Shown one piece after another: positions 49,462 to 58,880 of a stretch of 64,000 nucleotides of DNA. Source of the stretch: Nesterenkonia alba DSM 19423 (GTDB taxonomy: Bacteria > Actinomycetota > Actinomycetes > Actinomycetales > Micrococcaceae). The notes under the pieces were generated by a model. The model was given only the letters and a program-made list of their open reading frames with translations, made no database searches and was not told where the DNA came from. The position numbers and the translations under genes were made by a program. The stretch lies in assembly GCF_000421745.1 (NCBI RefSeq), contig NZ_ATXP01000008.1, positions 1 to 64,000 on the forward strand, in the 5' to 3' direction. The stretch's first letter is position 1. Every line of letters begins with the position of its first letter.

Positions 49462-50735
49462 TGACGTTATTCCTCATGATCGCAGCGGTTCTCATCCTGC
49501 TGCTTCTGCGTGTGCCAGCGGCGATCGCTTTGCTGGTTCCCTCACTGGTCTACATCCTGGTCGACCCCACGGTGGGGCTGGACACCGCGGCCCAACAGAC
49601 GATCTCCGGGGTGAACACCTTCCCGTTGCTGGCGGTGCCGCTGTTTATCCTCATGGGCAATATCGCCAATGTTTCCGGTATCTCCGACCGGCTCTTTGAC
49701 GCCGCCAGTGCGCTTTTTGGTCGGGTCCGGGGGTCCCTGGGCTACGTCAACGTCTCTACCAGTTTCGGTTTCGCCTGGATGTCGGGGGCAGCGATCTCCG
49801 ATGCCGCCGCCATGGGACGAGTCCAGGTACCCGCTATGCTCAAGCGCGGCTACCCCGATGGGTTCACGCTGGGTCTGACGGCGTCGTCGTCGTTGGTCGC
49901 TCCGATCCTGCCACCGTCGATTCCTGCGATTATTTACGCCGTCACCGCCGGGGTCTCCATTGGGGCACTGTTCGTCGCCGGCATCGTCCCCGCACTGCTG
50001 CTGGTGACCGCACTGTGCCTGGTGGTCTACTTCAAGACCCGCAAGCGTGAAGACCTGCGGATGGAGAAAGTCACCGGCCGTGACCGGTGGGTCCCAGTGC
50101 TTTCGGCACTTCCTGGCTTCGGTGCCGCCGTGGTGGTCCTCGGTGGCATTCTGGGCGGCATTTTCACACCCACTGAGGCGGCGGCGGTGGCCGTGCTCTA
50201 CATGCTGGTGCTGTCGATGTGCTACCGGTCGATGGGCGTGGCCAACATCAAGCGCGTCATGCTCAACACCGTGGAGACCGGCGGTGCGGTGCTGTTCATT
50301 GTCTGTGCCGCCGCGCTGTTCGGCTGGGTGCTCGCCCGCGAGCAGGCACCCCAGGTGTTGACCCAGCTCATCTTCGAGATCACCACCAACCCCATCGTCT
50401 TCCTCATCCTGCTCAACATCGTGCTGCTCATCGTCGGCGCGGTCCTGGAACCCACTGCCGCGATCCTCATCCTGGTTCCGGTACTGGCCCCGGTGGGGGA
50501 GATGTTCGGCCTGGATCCGCTACACATGGCGATGATCGTCATCTTCAACCTCATGCTGGGGCTGCTGACCCCGCCGGTGGGGTTGGTGCTCTATGTCTTC
50601 TCCTCGGTGACGGACTTCTCCGTGACGCAGGTGATCCGCGGCGTCGCGCCTTTCTACGGCGTGCTGCTGTTCGTGCTCTTCCTCATTACCTTCTTCCCCT
50701 TCTTCAGTACCTGGCTGCCTTCCCTGGTCGCCTGA
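49461..50735 (+). CDS. dctM: TRAP transporter large permease DctM
   Basis: This 424-residue ion-transporter subunit has 11-12 helices and DctM motifs (PLFILMGNIANVSGISDRLFD in two parts, SGAAISDAAAMGRV, LVAPILPPSIPAIIYAV, PPVGLVLYVFSSV). With DctPQ it imports an organic acid using a cation gradient. It is coupled to dctQ by TAATG and lies 30 bp before the dehydratase gene. Confidence 0.94.
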   Translation: MTLFLMIAAVLILLLLRVPAAIALLVPSLVYILVDPTVGLDTAAQQTISGVNTFPLLAVPLFILMGNIANVSGISDRLFDAASALFGRVRGSLGYVNVSTSFGFAWMSGAAISDAAAMGRVQVPAMLKRGYPDGFTLGLTASSSLVAPILPPSIPAIIYAVTAGVSIGALFVAGIVPALLLVTALCLVVYFKTRKREDLRMEKVTGRDRWVPVLSALPGFGAAVVVLGGILGGIFTPTEAAAVAVLYMLVLSMCYRSMGVANIKRVMLNTVETGGAVLFIVCAAALFGWVLAREQAPQVLTQLIFEITTNPIVFLILLNIVLLIVGAVLEPTAAILILVPVLAPVGEMFGLDPLHMAMIVIFNLMLGLLTPPVGLVLYVFSSVTDFSVTQVIRGVAPFYGVLLFVLFLITFFPFFSTWLPSLVA

Positions 50736-50765
50736 GGTGCCAGCATCATCGGAAAGGAACACACT

Positions 50766-52091
50766 GTGACAACAATCTCCGCAGTAGAGACCCAGGACGT
50801 CCGCTTCCCCACCTCCCTGGAGTTGGATGGTTCCGATGCGGTCAATGTGGACCCGGACTACTCGGCGGCCTATGTGCGTCTCATCGCTGAGAACGGTGAA
50901 GAGGGCCACGGCCTGGTCTTCACCCTCGGGCGCGGCAATGAGGTCATCATCTCTGCGATGCAATCCTGCGCCCAGCGGCTGATTGGACAGGATCTCGACG
51001 CCCTGCTGGGTGACCTCGGCGCGGCCTCGAAACGCCTCATCCACGATTCCCAGATGCGCTGGCTGGGCCCGGAGAAAGGGGTCAGCCACATGGCCGCAGG
51101 TGGTCTGGTCAACGCCCTGTGGGATCTGGCGGCACGGCGTGCCGGCCTGCCCCTGTGGCGGTACCTGGCCCAGCTTCCGGCCGAGGAGATTGTGGCCGCT
51201 ATTGACTTCACCCACATCTCTGATGCGCTCTCCCCGGATGAGGCCCTGGAGATCCTGCGTGCCGGCGAAGAGGGTAAGGCCCAGCGCATTGAACAGCTGG
51301 AGGCCGAAGGCTACCCGGCCTACACCACCTCGCCGGGGTGGTTGGGGTACAGCGATGAGAAGATGCTGCGCCTGAGTCAACAGGCAGTGGCCGAAGGGTT
51401 CGACCTCATCAAACTCAAGGTCGGTGGCGACGTCGAATCCGACCGCCGGCGTCTGCGCCTCATCAGAGAAGCCCTCGGTGAGGACATCAAAGTCGCCATC
51501 GATGCCAACCAGCGTTGGGATGTGCCCGAGGCGATCGAGTGGCTCAACCAGTTGCAGGAGTACTCGCCGTGGTGGATCGAAGAACCCACCAGTACTGATG
51601 ACATTCTCGGCCACGCTGCTATTCGACAGGCCATTGCTCCGATGAAGGTCGCCACGGGGGAAGCGGTTCACAACCGCATCATCTTCAAACAACTTCTACA
51701 AGCCGGTGCCATCGACATCATGCAGATTGACTCCACGCGGGTCGCCGGGGTTAATGAGAACCTGGCGAACCTGCTGCTGGCCAAAAAATTCGGAGTCCCC
51801 GTCTGCCCTCACGCGGGCGGTGTGGGGCTATGCGAACTGGTCCAGCACTTCTCCTTCTTCGACTACGCCGCCGTCTCCGGTACCCAGGAGAACCGCTACA
51901 TCGAATTCGTCGATCATCTCCACGAGCACTTCACCGAGCCGGTGGTCATCCGCAACGCGCGGTACCAGGCTCCGCAGCAACCCGGTACTGGCGCGCAGAT
52001 GCACGCGGAGTCCCGCACGCGGTGGAGCTTCCCCCACGGTGAGGGCTGGCAGCAGGTCGCCGACCGGGCGGCAGTGACCCGGACCGGTTGA
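50766..52091 (+). CDS. L-fuconate dehydratase (enolase superfamily)
   Basis: This 441-residue mandelate racemase-group dehydratase strongly resembles characterised L-fuconate dehydratase: [53 protein letters not shown] and [15 protein letters not shown]. Metal ligands are in [16 protein letters not shown] and TGEAVHN; bases are the KLKVG lysines and His in PHAGG. It forms 2-keto-3-deoxy acids; enzymes of this group also accept D-arabinonate, which has the same C2-C4 configuration as L-fuconate. GTG start after AAAGGA. Adjacent to TRAP genes, so it acts on the imported acid. Confidence 0.93.
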   Translation: MTTISAVETQDVRFPTSLELDGSDAVNVDPDYSAAYVRLIAENGEEGHGLVFTLGRGNEVIISAMQSCAQRLIGQDLDALLGDLGAASKRLIHDSQMRWLGPEKGVSHMAAGGLVNALWDLAARRAGLPLWRYLAQLPAEEIVAAIDFTHISDALSPDEALEILRAGEEGKAQRIEQLEAEGYPAYTTSPGWLGYSDEKMLRLSQQAVAEGFDLIKLKVGGDVESDRRRLRLIREALGEDIKVAIDANQRWDVPEAIEWLNQLQEYSPWWIEEPTSTDDILGHAAIRQAIAPMKVATGEAVHNRIIFKQLLQAGAIDIMQIDSTRVAGVNENLANLLLAKKFGVPVCPHAGGVGLCELVQHFSFFDYAAVSGTQENRYIEFVDHLHEHFTEPVVIRNARYQAPQQPGTGAQMHAESRTRWSFPHGEGWQQVADRAAVTRTG

Positions 52092-52182
52092 GCGCGCCCG
52101 CGGGTGAGGTGGAGCCGCCGCGTATACTCCACTGCACCTCATCACACCCGGTTCACCCTCAGATGCCCACGAGCGGGAGGTC

Positions 52183-52965
52183 ATGGAAGCAATGCCGCGG
52201 CGGTCCTCTGACGCAGAAGCCCAGGGTCACCAGATCCCCCTGATTGGTGCCACCAGCGGAACGGCGAACACACAGAGCGCCGAGGAGGCGACTCCGTACG
52301 AGCGGATCAAAGCGATGATCCTCTCCAATGCGATTCCGCCGGACACCAAACTGACCATCGACCAGCTTGCACGCGACCTCGGCGTCTCCCAGACGCCTAT
52401 CCGGGAAGCCCTCCAGCGATTGGAAGGCGACCGGCTGGTGGTCTCCAAGAAGCCCCGAGGTATCTGGACCACCCCGCTGTTGGACGGGCGGGAACTGATG
52501 CACCTGATGGAGGTGCGGCTGTTGATGGAACCGTGGGCGGTCAGCGTGGTGAGCACCGATCGGGCCGTCAATCCGGGACGGAAAATGCTCGCCGAGATCG
52601 AACGCTTTGCCCACCTGCCGAACGGGCGGCACGAAGGCTACGAACTGGCCTCGCACGACGTCGCCTTCCACGACATGATCTTTGACGCGGTGGGGAATGG
52701 CTTCCTCCACGATGCTTTCCGTCACCTGCACGCCCATTTACACCTGTTCCGCCTCTACCCAGCCGACCTCGACGGCACCCACACGATTGAGGAGCACCGG
52801 GCGATCGCCGAGGCCGTGCACCGGGCCGATCCTGAGGCCGCGGCAGAAGCGATGCGTCATCACATCTTCGAAGCGATGGACAGGTTCTCCAGTGGGCTCA
52901 GCACCCCAGGCGGTCACGGGCGTTTCCACGACGTGCGTACCGGCGTCCTCCGCCACCCCGAGTGA
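52183..52965 (+). CDS. GntR-family regulator with FCD ligand domain
   Basis: This 260-residue regulator has a winged-helix DNA-binding domain (about residues 45-105; LTIDQLARDLGVSQTPIREALQRLEGD) and an all-helical FCD domain with metal-binding histidines (HDVAFHDMIF, HLHAHLH, EEHRAIAEA, MRHHIFEAM). FCD domains bind small organic acids, often sugar acids. It closes the aldonate locus and is the obvious local regulator, with the TATAGGRTCAGC copies at 47.6-47.8 kb as candidate targets. Confidence 0.92.
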   Translation: MEAMPRRSSDAEAQGHQIPLIGATSGTANTQSAEEATPYERIKAMILSNAIPPDTKLTIDQLARDLGVSQTPIREALQRLEGDRLVVSKKPRGIWTTPLLDGRELMHLMEVRLLMEPWAVSVVSTDRAVNPGRKMLAEIERFAHLPNGRHEGYELASHDVAFHDMIFDAVGNGFLHDAFRHLHAHLHLFRLYPADLDGTHTIEEHRAIAEAVHRADPEAAAEAMRHHIFEAMDRFSSGLSTPGGHGRFHDVRTGVLRHPE

Positions 52966-52975
52966 GGCTCTTAGG

Positions 52976-53043
52976 CGTTACCAAACTGATGTAACGAAGG
53001 TCATAGTGGGAGCTTGACAGAAGCTCCACGAGCTATTTAGTCT
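52976..53043 (+). promoter_or_regulatory. Promoter/operator region of the ABC-GH3 operon
   Basis: CGTTAC / GTAACG arms (52976-52981, 52991-52996) with a 9-bp spacer lie upstream of a second perfect inverted repeat, GGAGCTT-GACAG-AAGCTCC (53009-53027). The second overlaps a -35 TTGACA (53014-53019); TAGTCT (53038-53043) at 18-bp spacing is the likely -10. A repressor on the second dyad would block the -35. Confidence 0.5.
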
Positions 53044-53133
53044 CACGGTAAGACGAAATGTGGGCTATACCACGTCCCCGCCGAAGGAGGCGGAAGACGG
53101 ACCCGCATGTTCTGACCGAAAGGAACCCACGCA

Positions 53134-54432
53134 ATGGCGCGTACACCATCCCCCACAGCCTGTATTGCAACCCTCTCCGCAGCCTCTCTACTCGCCTTGA
53201 CCGCTTGTGGTAACGGCGGAGGAGACGGTGACGGCGGTGACGCCAGTGCCTGGATCCTCACTGGAGGAGGCTGGCCCCAGATCGAGGATGACTTCGAACG
53301 CTGGAACGAGGAGAACCCCGATCAGGCGATCTCCGTCGAAGCCTATGAGAACGACGCATACAAGGAGCAGATTCGCACTGCGGTGGGTGCCGGCGAGGCA
53401 CCCACACTCATCATGTCCTGGACCGGTGGGGCATTGCTGGAATATCTCGAAGGCGAGCGCATCATCCCGCTGACCGAGCACACCGCAGAGCTTGAAGACC
53501 GCATCCATGACTCCGTTTTCCAAAACGGTGTCATCGACGGCGAAACCTACGCGGTCCCGCTCAACGACGTGCAGCCGGTGGTGCTCTACTACAACCAGGA
53601 ACTCTTCGACGAGGTAGGCATCGAGGTGCCCCAGACGTGGTCTGAGGTCGAAGAGGCCATTGACGTTTTCAATGACAATGACATTGCGCCCTTCTCTCTG
53701 GCTGGGGGATCGGTCTGGCCGGCATTGATGTGGCTGCAGTACCTCACCGACCGCCACGGAGGGGAGGAACAGTTCACCTCCATCATCGAAGACGGTGCCA
53801 GCTGGAACAATGAATCCGTTCTCTTCGCGCTGGAAACCATTCAGGAACTCGGAGTCAACGGTGGGTTCATTGACACCTACCAGAGCATCTCTGCCGCACA
53901 GAATGAAGACGCCCAGCTGCTGGCCGATGGCCAAGCCGCCATGCTGCTGCAGGGCTCCTGGGTCTACGCCACGGTGAATGACGATTTCCCAGAGTTCGCT
54001 GAATCCGGGAACTTCGGTTTCACCACCTTCCCGGTGCTCGAAGACGGTCAAGGAGACCCCAGCAACATCGTGGGCAACCCGGCGAACTACTGGTCGGTCT
54101 CAGCCGACGCCGACGAAGCCTCTCAGGAGGATGCACTCGCCTACCTCAGCGAGCACCTCTACAACGACGAGACCGTTCAGAACATGCTCGACGCCGGCTC
54201 CCTGCCTCCCCTGGAAGGTATCGAGGACCAGATCGCCGAAACCGAGGACGCCGACTTCCTCGAATTCGCTAACGAGCTGGTCTCCGAGGCCAATCACTTC
54301 CAGCTCAGCTGGGACCAGGCGGTGATGCCCGAACACGAGCAGGCGCTCATGGACAACCTCTCTGACATCCTCAGCGGCAACATCACCCCCGAGGAATTCG
54401 CAGAGAACATGGACGCAGCCACCGGGGTCTGA
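53134..54432 (+). CDS. ABC sugar-binding lipoprotein
   Basis: This 432-residue family 1 solute-binding protein has lipobox LLALTAC after a signal peptide. It is in a different subfamily from the binding proteins at 42 and 59-61 kb (no YWDQLATQAAA); MalE/NgcE-like features include VPLNDVQPVVLYYNQELFDEVGIEVPQTW (two parts). It heads an operon with two permeases and a GH3 glycosidase, so an oligosaccharide ligand is expected. AAAGGAA precedes the ATG. Confidence 0.92.
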   Translation: MARTPSPTACIATLSAASLLALTACGNGGGDGDGGDASAWILTGGGWPQIEDDFERWNEENPDQAISVEAYENDAYKEQIRTAVGAGEAPTLIMSWTGGALLEYLEGERIIPLTEHTAELEDRIHDSVFQNGVIDGETYAVPLNDVQPVVLYYNQELFDEVGIEVPQTWSEVEEAIDVFNDNDIAPFSLAGGSVWPALMWLQYLTDRHGGEEQFTSIIEDGASWNNESVLFALETIQELGVNGGFIDTYQSISAAQNEDAQLLADGQAAMLLQGSWVYATVNDDFPEFAESGNFGFTTFPVLEDGQGDPSNIVGNPANYWSVSADADEASQEDALAYLSEHLYNDETVQNMLDAGSLPPLEGIEDQIAETEDADFLEFANELVSEANHFQLSWDQAVMPEHEQALMDNLSDILSGNITPEEFAENMDAATGV

Positions 54433-54473
54433 CCGCACGTGAGTGACCATCCAGCCAGACAGAAGCGGAGCCG

Positions 54474-55415
54474 ATGACTGCTACCCCCAAAGTCCAGGCT
54501 GCTGACGCGACGCGCAGCGGGCAGCGCTCGGTGAAGGTATCCCGGCAGGGACCCTCTTTCATCATGGCGTTGCCCGCTGTGGCGCTGTTCGGCTTCTTTG
54601 CCCTTGTTCCCCTCGTTGGCGTCGTCGTCATCTCCTTCTTGGAGTGGAACACGGTGCGCGGCTCGATCGAGTGGGTCGGTACCAGCAACTGGGAGTTCGT
54701 GCTCGGAGATCGAGACTTCACCTGGCGGGCCCTGCAGCTGACGGTGATGTTCGTCATCGGTTCGTACCTGTTTCAGGCCCCGGTGGCGCTGCTGCTGGGT
54801 GTGTTCATGGCAGGTCAGCAGAAGTACCGCGCGGTGCTCTCAGTGCTTTACTTCCTGCCGCTGCTGTTCAGCTCGGTGGCCGTGGGGTTGACCTTCCAAT
54901 CATTGCTGTCGCCGAACTACGGGATCTCCGCGGCCCTGGATTTCTTGCCACTACCTAACGACTGGTTGTCTAACCCGGATCTGGTCATGTGGGTGATGAT
55001 CTTTGTGGTCGGCTGGTGCTTCATCCCTTTCCACGCGTTGCTTTATCAGGCCGGTGTGCGCCAAATCCCGGAGACAATGTATGAGGCTGCCACCATTGAT
55101 GGAGCTGGACGTATGCGGCAGTTCTTCTCCATCACCCTTCCGCAGCTTCGCTACACGATCATCACCTCATCCACTCTGATGCTGGTTGGCTCGCTGACCT
55201 ACTTCGATCTCATCTACGTGCTCACCGGTGGCTCTCCGGCCAATGCGGTACGGATTCTGCCGTTGGATATGTACATCGAGGGGTTCAGCTCTCACAACTT
55301 GGGCAACGCCTCGGTGATCGCCGTGCTGTTGGTCACGATCGGATTGACCATGTCGCTGCTGCTCAACAAACTCTCCGGCTCCACCAAGATGGAGTCCGAT
55401 AAGGCAGGTGCCTGA
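54474..55415 (+). CDS. ABC sugar permease, MalF type
   Basis: This 313-residue, six-helix permease has the cytoplasmic EAA loop YEAATIDGAGRMRQFFSITLP that docks the ATPase. Its N-terminal extension is short. It pairs with the MalG-type permease 3 bp downstream. No ATPase gene is present in the operon; actinobacterial sugar importers commonly share one MsiK-type ATPase encoded elsewhere. Confidence 0.94.
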   Translation: MTATPKVQAADATRSGQRSVKVSRQGPSFIMALPAVALFGFFALVPLVGVVVISFLEWNTVRGSIEWVGTSNWEFVLGDRDFTWRALQLTVMFVIGSYLFQAPVALLLGVFMAGQQKYRAVLSVLYFLPLLFSSVAVGLTFQSLLSPNYGISAALDFLPLPNDWLSNPDLVMWVMIFVVGWCFIPFHALLYQAGVRQIPETMYEAATIDGAGRMRQFFSITLPQLRYTIITSSTLMLVGSLTYFDLIYVLTGGSPANAVRILPLDMYIEGFSSHNLGNASVIAVLLVTIGLTMSLLLNKLSGSTKMESDKAGA

Positions 55416-55418
55416 CCG

Positions 55419-56369
55419 ATGACTCATGCAGCTTCTACGGAGACCCGTCACCCTGATGCCGGACGGGCTCTGGATCCGACCCAGCCCGATGGCGGCGTCG
55501 AAGGCACCAAAGGGTTCGGCTCCACCGGACGGGGCACGAAGCCAGTCAAGCCGTATCAGTCGCGCAACGTCATCGGCGGCGTGCTGGGTTGGGTGTGGTT
55601 GGGCGTCATTATCCTGCCCATCTACTTCATCGTCATCACCTCTTTCCGTACCCGACAGGACTTAGCGTCGAATAACCAACTGGTTCCCACCACGGAACCA
55701 ACGCTGACCAACTTTCAGCGGGTCATTGAAAATGACTTCTTCCACTTCTTCACCAACTCGGTGATCGTCACGCTCTCCACGGTGACGGTGGTGCTGGCTG
55801 TCTCCGTGATGGCTGCCTACTACATCACCCGCTCCACCAGTTGGGGTGGATCCCGAATCTTCCAGCTCATCCTGCTGGGTATCGCCATCCCCGTGCAGGC
55901 AACGATCATTCCGGTCTACTACCTGATTCAGTTTCTGGGGCTCTATGACTCCTTGTGGGCGCTCATCCTGCCGCAGATCGCTTTCGCGATTCCGCTGAGT
56001 GTGCTCATCATCGTCAACTTCGTCCGGGACATCCCCAATGAGCTCTTCGAATCGATGCGGGTCGATGGTGCAGGGGAGTGGACGATCCTGACCTCTTTGG
56101 TACTGCCGATGGCCAAGCCGGCACTGATGACCGTAGGGATCTACCAGGCGCTGCAGGTCTGGAACGGGTTCCTCTTCCCCCTGGTGCTCACGCAGTCCCG
56201 GGACGTGCGGGTGTTGCCGCTGAGCCTGTGGGAGTACCAGGGCCAGTTCGGTGTCGATGTCCCGGCGACCTTAGCCGCCGTGGTGCTGTCTGCGGTGCCG
56301 CTGTTGGTCGCCTATATCTTCGCCCGGCGTTATATCGTGGCCGGGTTGACTGCCGGCTTTAGTAAATGA
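55419..56369 (+). CDS. ABC sugar permease, MalG type
   Basis: This 316-residue permease has six helices and the EAA loop FESMRVDGAGEWTILTSLVLP. A hydrophilic N-terminal extension of about 50 residues precedes the first helix. It is tightly spaced after the MalF-type gene and 65 bp before the GH3 gene. Confidence 0.94.
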   Translation: MTHAASTETRHPDAGRALDPTQPDGGVEGTKGFGSTGRGTKPVKPYQSRNVIGGVLGWVWLGVIILPIYFIVITSFRTRQDLASNNQLVPTTEPTLTNFQRVIENDFFHFFTNSVIVTLSTVTVVLAVSVMAAYYITRSTSWGGSRIFQLILLGIAIPVQATIIPVYYLIQFLGLYDSLWALILPQIAFAIPLSVLIIVNFVRDIPNELFESMRVDGAGEWTILTSLVLPMAKPALMTVGIYQALQVWNGFLFPLVLTQSRDVRVLPLSLWEYQGQFGVDVPATLAAVVLSAVPLLVAYIFARRYIVAGLTAGFSK

Positions 56370-56434
56370 CCCGACGACGTCGATTCGCGCAGGGGAACAG
56401 CTCTTCCCTGGGCTGACGAGATGAGGAGTGTGGA

Positions 56435-58774
56435 ATGGCCGAGCGTGTAACCGGACCTTGGAATGATCGGTCGCTGTCTGCTGCGGAGCGGGCGGAAGCC
56501 CTGCTGGCGCAGATGACCCTGGAGGAGAAGGTCTCGCAGCTCGGCGCCCACTGGGAGATGCGCCAAGACGAAGAGGCCCAGGGTGAGGTCGCGCCTATGG
56601 AGGATGCGATGTCCTCCGGCAAGCTCCCTTTTGACCAGGAGATCGTCGACGGCCTGGGGCACCTGACCCGCACCTATGGCACGGTGGCGCTTTCTGTGCC
56701 CGAGGGGGCTGCGGATTTGCGGCAGCGCCAGTCGGCGGTCATGGCCGCGAATCGATTCGGTATCCCCGCCATCGCCCATGAGGAGTGCCTGACCGGGTTC
56801 ACCGCCTACCAGGCCACTGTCTATCCCACCTCGCTGGCCTGGGGTGCGACCTTCAACCCCGGGCTCATCGAGGAGATGGCCTCGCACATCGGGGCCGATA
56901 TGGCCGCGGTGGGAGTCCAGCAGGGTCTGTCTCCGGTGCTCGATGTGGTCCGTGACCCCCGATGGGGCCGGGTGGAGGAGACCATCGGTGAAGACCCCTA
57001 TGTGGTCGGTACCATCGGCACCGCCTACGTCAAAGGCCTGCAGAAGGCCGGTATCGTCGCGACCCTGAAGCATTTCGCCGGTTACGCCGCCTCCCGGGCA
57101 GCCCGCAACCACGCGCCGGTGCACATCGGGAGGCGCGAACTCATCGACCTGATCCTCTTCCCCTTTGAGATGGCCGTACGGGAAGGCAAAGTCGGCTCGG
57201 TGATGAACTCCTACGCCGACATCGATGGAGAAGCCCCGGCTGCCTCCCGGTGGCTGCTCACCGAAGTCCTGCGTGAGGACTGGGAGTTCGATGGCACTGT
57301 GGTGGCCGACTACTGGTCGGTCGCTTTCCTGGAGAAGATGCACCGTGTGGCGGCCGATCAGGCTGAGGCTGCACGGCTGGCCGTCTCCGCTGGACTGGAC
57401 ATTGAGCTGCCACACACCGGCAGCTACCGCACCCTCAGCGAGCAGGTCCGCCAAGGACTGGTGGAGGAGTCGGTGATCGACACCGCCGCACGGCGGGTGT
57501 TGCAGCAGAAGGCTGAGCTCGGTCTGCTCGATGAGGGCTGGGAACCGGCCATCGATGAATCCGTGAACCTCGACTCGGAAGAAAACCGCCGTCTGGCGCG
57601 ACAGGTGGCCCGCCAATCCCTGGTGCTGCTGTCGAATGACGGAACCCTGCCCGCCAGCCCAGAGAAACTGGCTGGCAAACGGATCGCCGTCGTCGGACCC
57701 TCTGCCGATCAGCCGCGCACCATGATGGGCTGTTACTCCTTCCCCAACCACGTGCTGGCCAAGTACCCCGAGGGAACTTTCCCGCATAAGGGGATTGGTG
57801 TGCCCATGCCCTCAATCCTCGATGCGCTGCGCGAAACCTACGACGACGCCGAGGTCACCTACTCCTTCGGTGCTCCGATCACCAGCTTCGACGACTCACA
57901 GATCGCCGCCGCTGCCCACGAGGCAGCTGCTGCTGACCTGGCCGTGGTCACCGTGGGAGACCTGGCGGGCATGTTCGGTGCCGGCACCTCCGGTGAAGGG
58001 TGCGACGTCGAAGACCTCAAACTCCCCGGGGCTCAGCAGGAGCTGGTGGAGGCCGTACTGGCCACTGGAACGCCGGTGGTGCTGGTGCTCATCACGGGGC
58101 GACCCTACGCACTGGGTGCGATCGCAGAACAGTGTGCGGCCGTGGTGCAGGGCTTTTTCCCCGGTGAAGAAGGGGGACCGGCGCTTGCCGAGGTGCTCAG
58201 CGGGGTAGTGGAACCCACCGGGCGGCTGCCGATCGGCATTCCCGCACACCCCGGGGGCCAGCCCGCCGGCTACATCGCCGCACCCCTGGGTCAGAACAGC
58301 CAGGGGGTCTCCAATCTGGATCCCACGCCGTTGTTCCCCTTCGGTCACGGCATCAGCTACACCACCGTGGAGTACCGCAACCTGCACGTCGAATCAGCAG
58401 AGATCGCCGTGGACGGGACCGTGAATGTCACGGTCAATGTGGCTAATACTGGCGACCGGCCCACCGAGGAGGTCGTCCAGCTCTACTTCGGTGACCGCAA
58501 CGCCCAGGTGGCGCGTCCGGTCAAACAGCTGCTCGCTTACGCGCGAGTGCCCCTTCAGCCGGGGGAGACCAAGGAAGTGACCTTCTGGGTGCATGCTGAC
58601 CGGTTTGCCTTCACCGGGGTCGACTACCGGCGGATCGTTGAGCCCGGAATCATCGACCTCTGGGCCGGGCCCAGTGCCGGGGAGTTGCCTCTGGCCGGTC
58701 AGCTAAACCTCACCGGGGAGATCCGGGAAGTCACCGGCCACCGCGTGCTAGACACCCCCGCCCGGATCAACTAA
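56435..58774 (+). CDS. GH3 beta-glucosidase/beta-xylosidase
   Basis: This 779-residue retaining glycosidase has the GH3 TIM barrel (HEECLTGF, RDPRWGRVEETIGEDPY, TLKHFAGY), nucleophile Asp292 in VVADYWSV, the alpha/beta sandwich domain with candidate acid/base Glu521 in GTSGEGCDVEDLKLPG, and a C-terminal fibronectin III-like domain (about 660-735; VNVANTGDRPTEEVVQLYF). No signal peptide, so it cleaves the oligosaccharide imported by the preceding ABC genes. GAGGAG precedes ATG. Whether it prefers glucosides, xylosides or arabinosides is not decidable here. Confidence 0.93.
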   Translation: MAERVTGPWNDRSLSAAERAEALLAQMTLEEKVSQLGAHWEMRQDEEAQGEVAPMEDAMSSGKLPFDQEIVDGLGHLTRTYGTVALSVPEGAADLRQRQSAVMAANRFGIPAIAHEECLTGFTAYQATVYPTSLAWGATFNPGLIEEMASHIGADMAAVGVQQGLSPVLDVVRDPRWGRVEETIGEDPYVVGTIGTAYVKGLQKAGIVATLKHFAGYAASRAARNHAPVHIGRRELIDLILFPFEMAVREGKVGSVMNSYADIDGEAPAASRWLLTEVLREDWEFDGTVVADYWSVAFLEKMHRVAADQAEAARLAVSAGLDIELPHTGSYRTLSEQVRQGLVEESVIDTAARRVLQQKAELGLLDEGWEPAIDESVNLDSEENRRLARQVARQSLVLLSNDGTLPASPEKLAGKRIAVVGPSADQPRTMMGCYSFPNHVLAKYPEGTFPHKGIGVPMPSILDALRETYDDAEVTYSFGAPITSFDDSQIAAAAHEAAAADLAVVTVGDLAGMFGAGTSGEGCDVEDLKLPGAQQELVEAVLATGTPVVLVLITGRPYALGAIAEQCAAVVQGFFPGEEGGPALAEVLSGVVEPTGRLPIGIPAHPGGQPAGYIAAPLGQNSQGVSNLDPTPLFPFGHGISYTTVEYRNLHVESAEIAVDGTVNVTVNVANTGDRPTEEVVQLYFGDRNAQVARPVKQLLAYARVPLQPGETKEVTFWVHADRFAFTGVDYRRIVEPGIIDLWAGPSAGELPLAGQLNLTGEIREVTGHRVLDTPARIN

Positions 58775-58821
58775 GCAGGACAAGCTCCGGCCAGCACGCA
58801 TTCCAATAACTCTCCGGTCAG

Positions 58822-58860
58822 CGTGAGGGCCCTGCGGATGAGATCCGCAGGGCCCTCACG
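58822..58860. terminator. Strong bidirectional terminator hairpin
   Basis: A perfect 18-bp stem (58822-58839 with 58843-58860) and a 3-base GAG loop separate the convergent GH3 gene and the tandem binding-protein genes. It lacks a U tract on either side but is symmetrical and very stable. Confidence 0.8.
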
Positions 58861-58880
58861 TATGGGGTGGGCAGGAGGTG

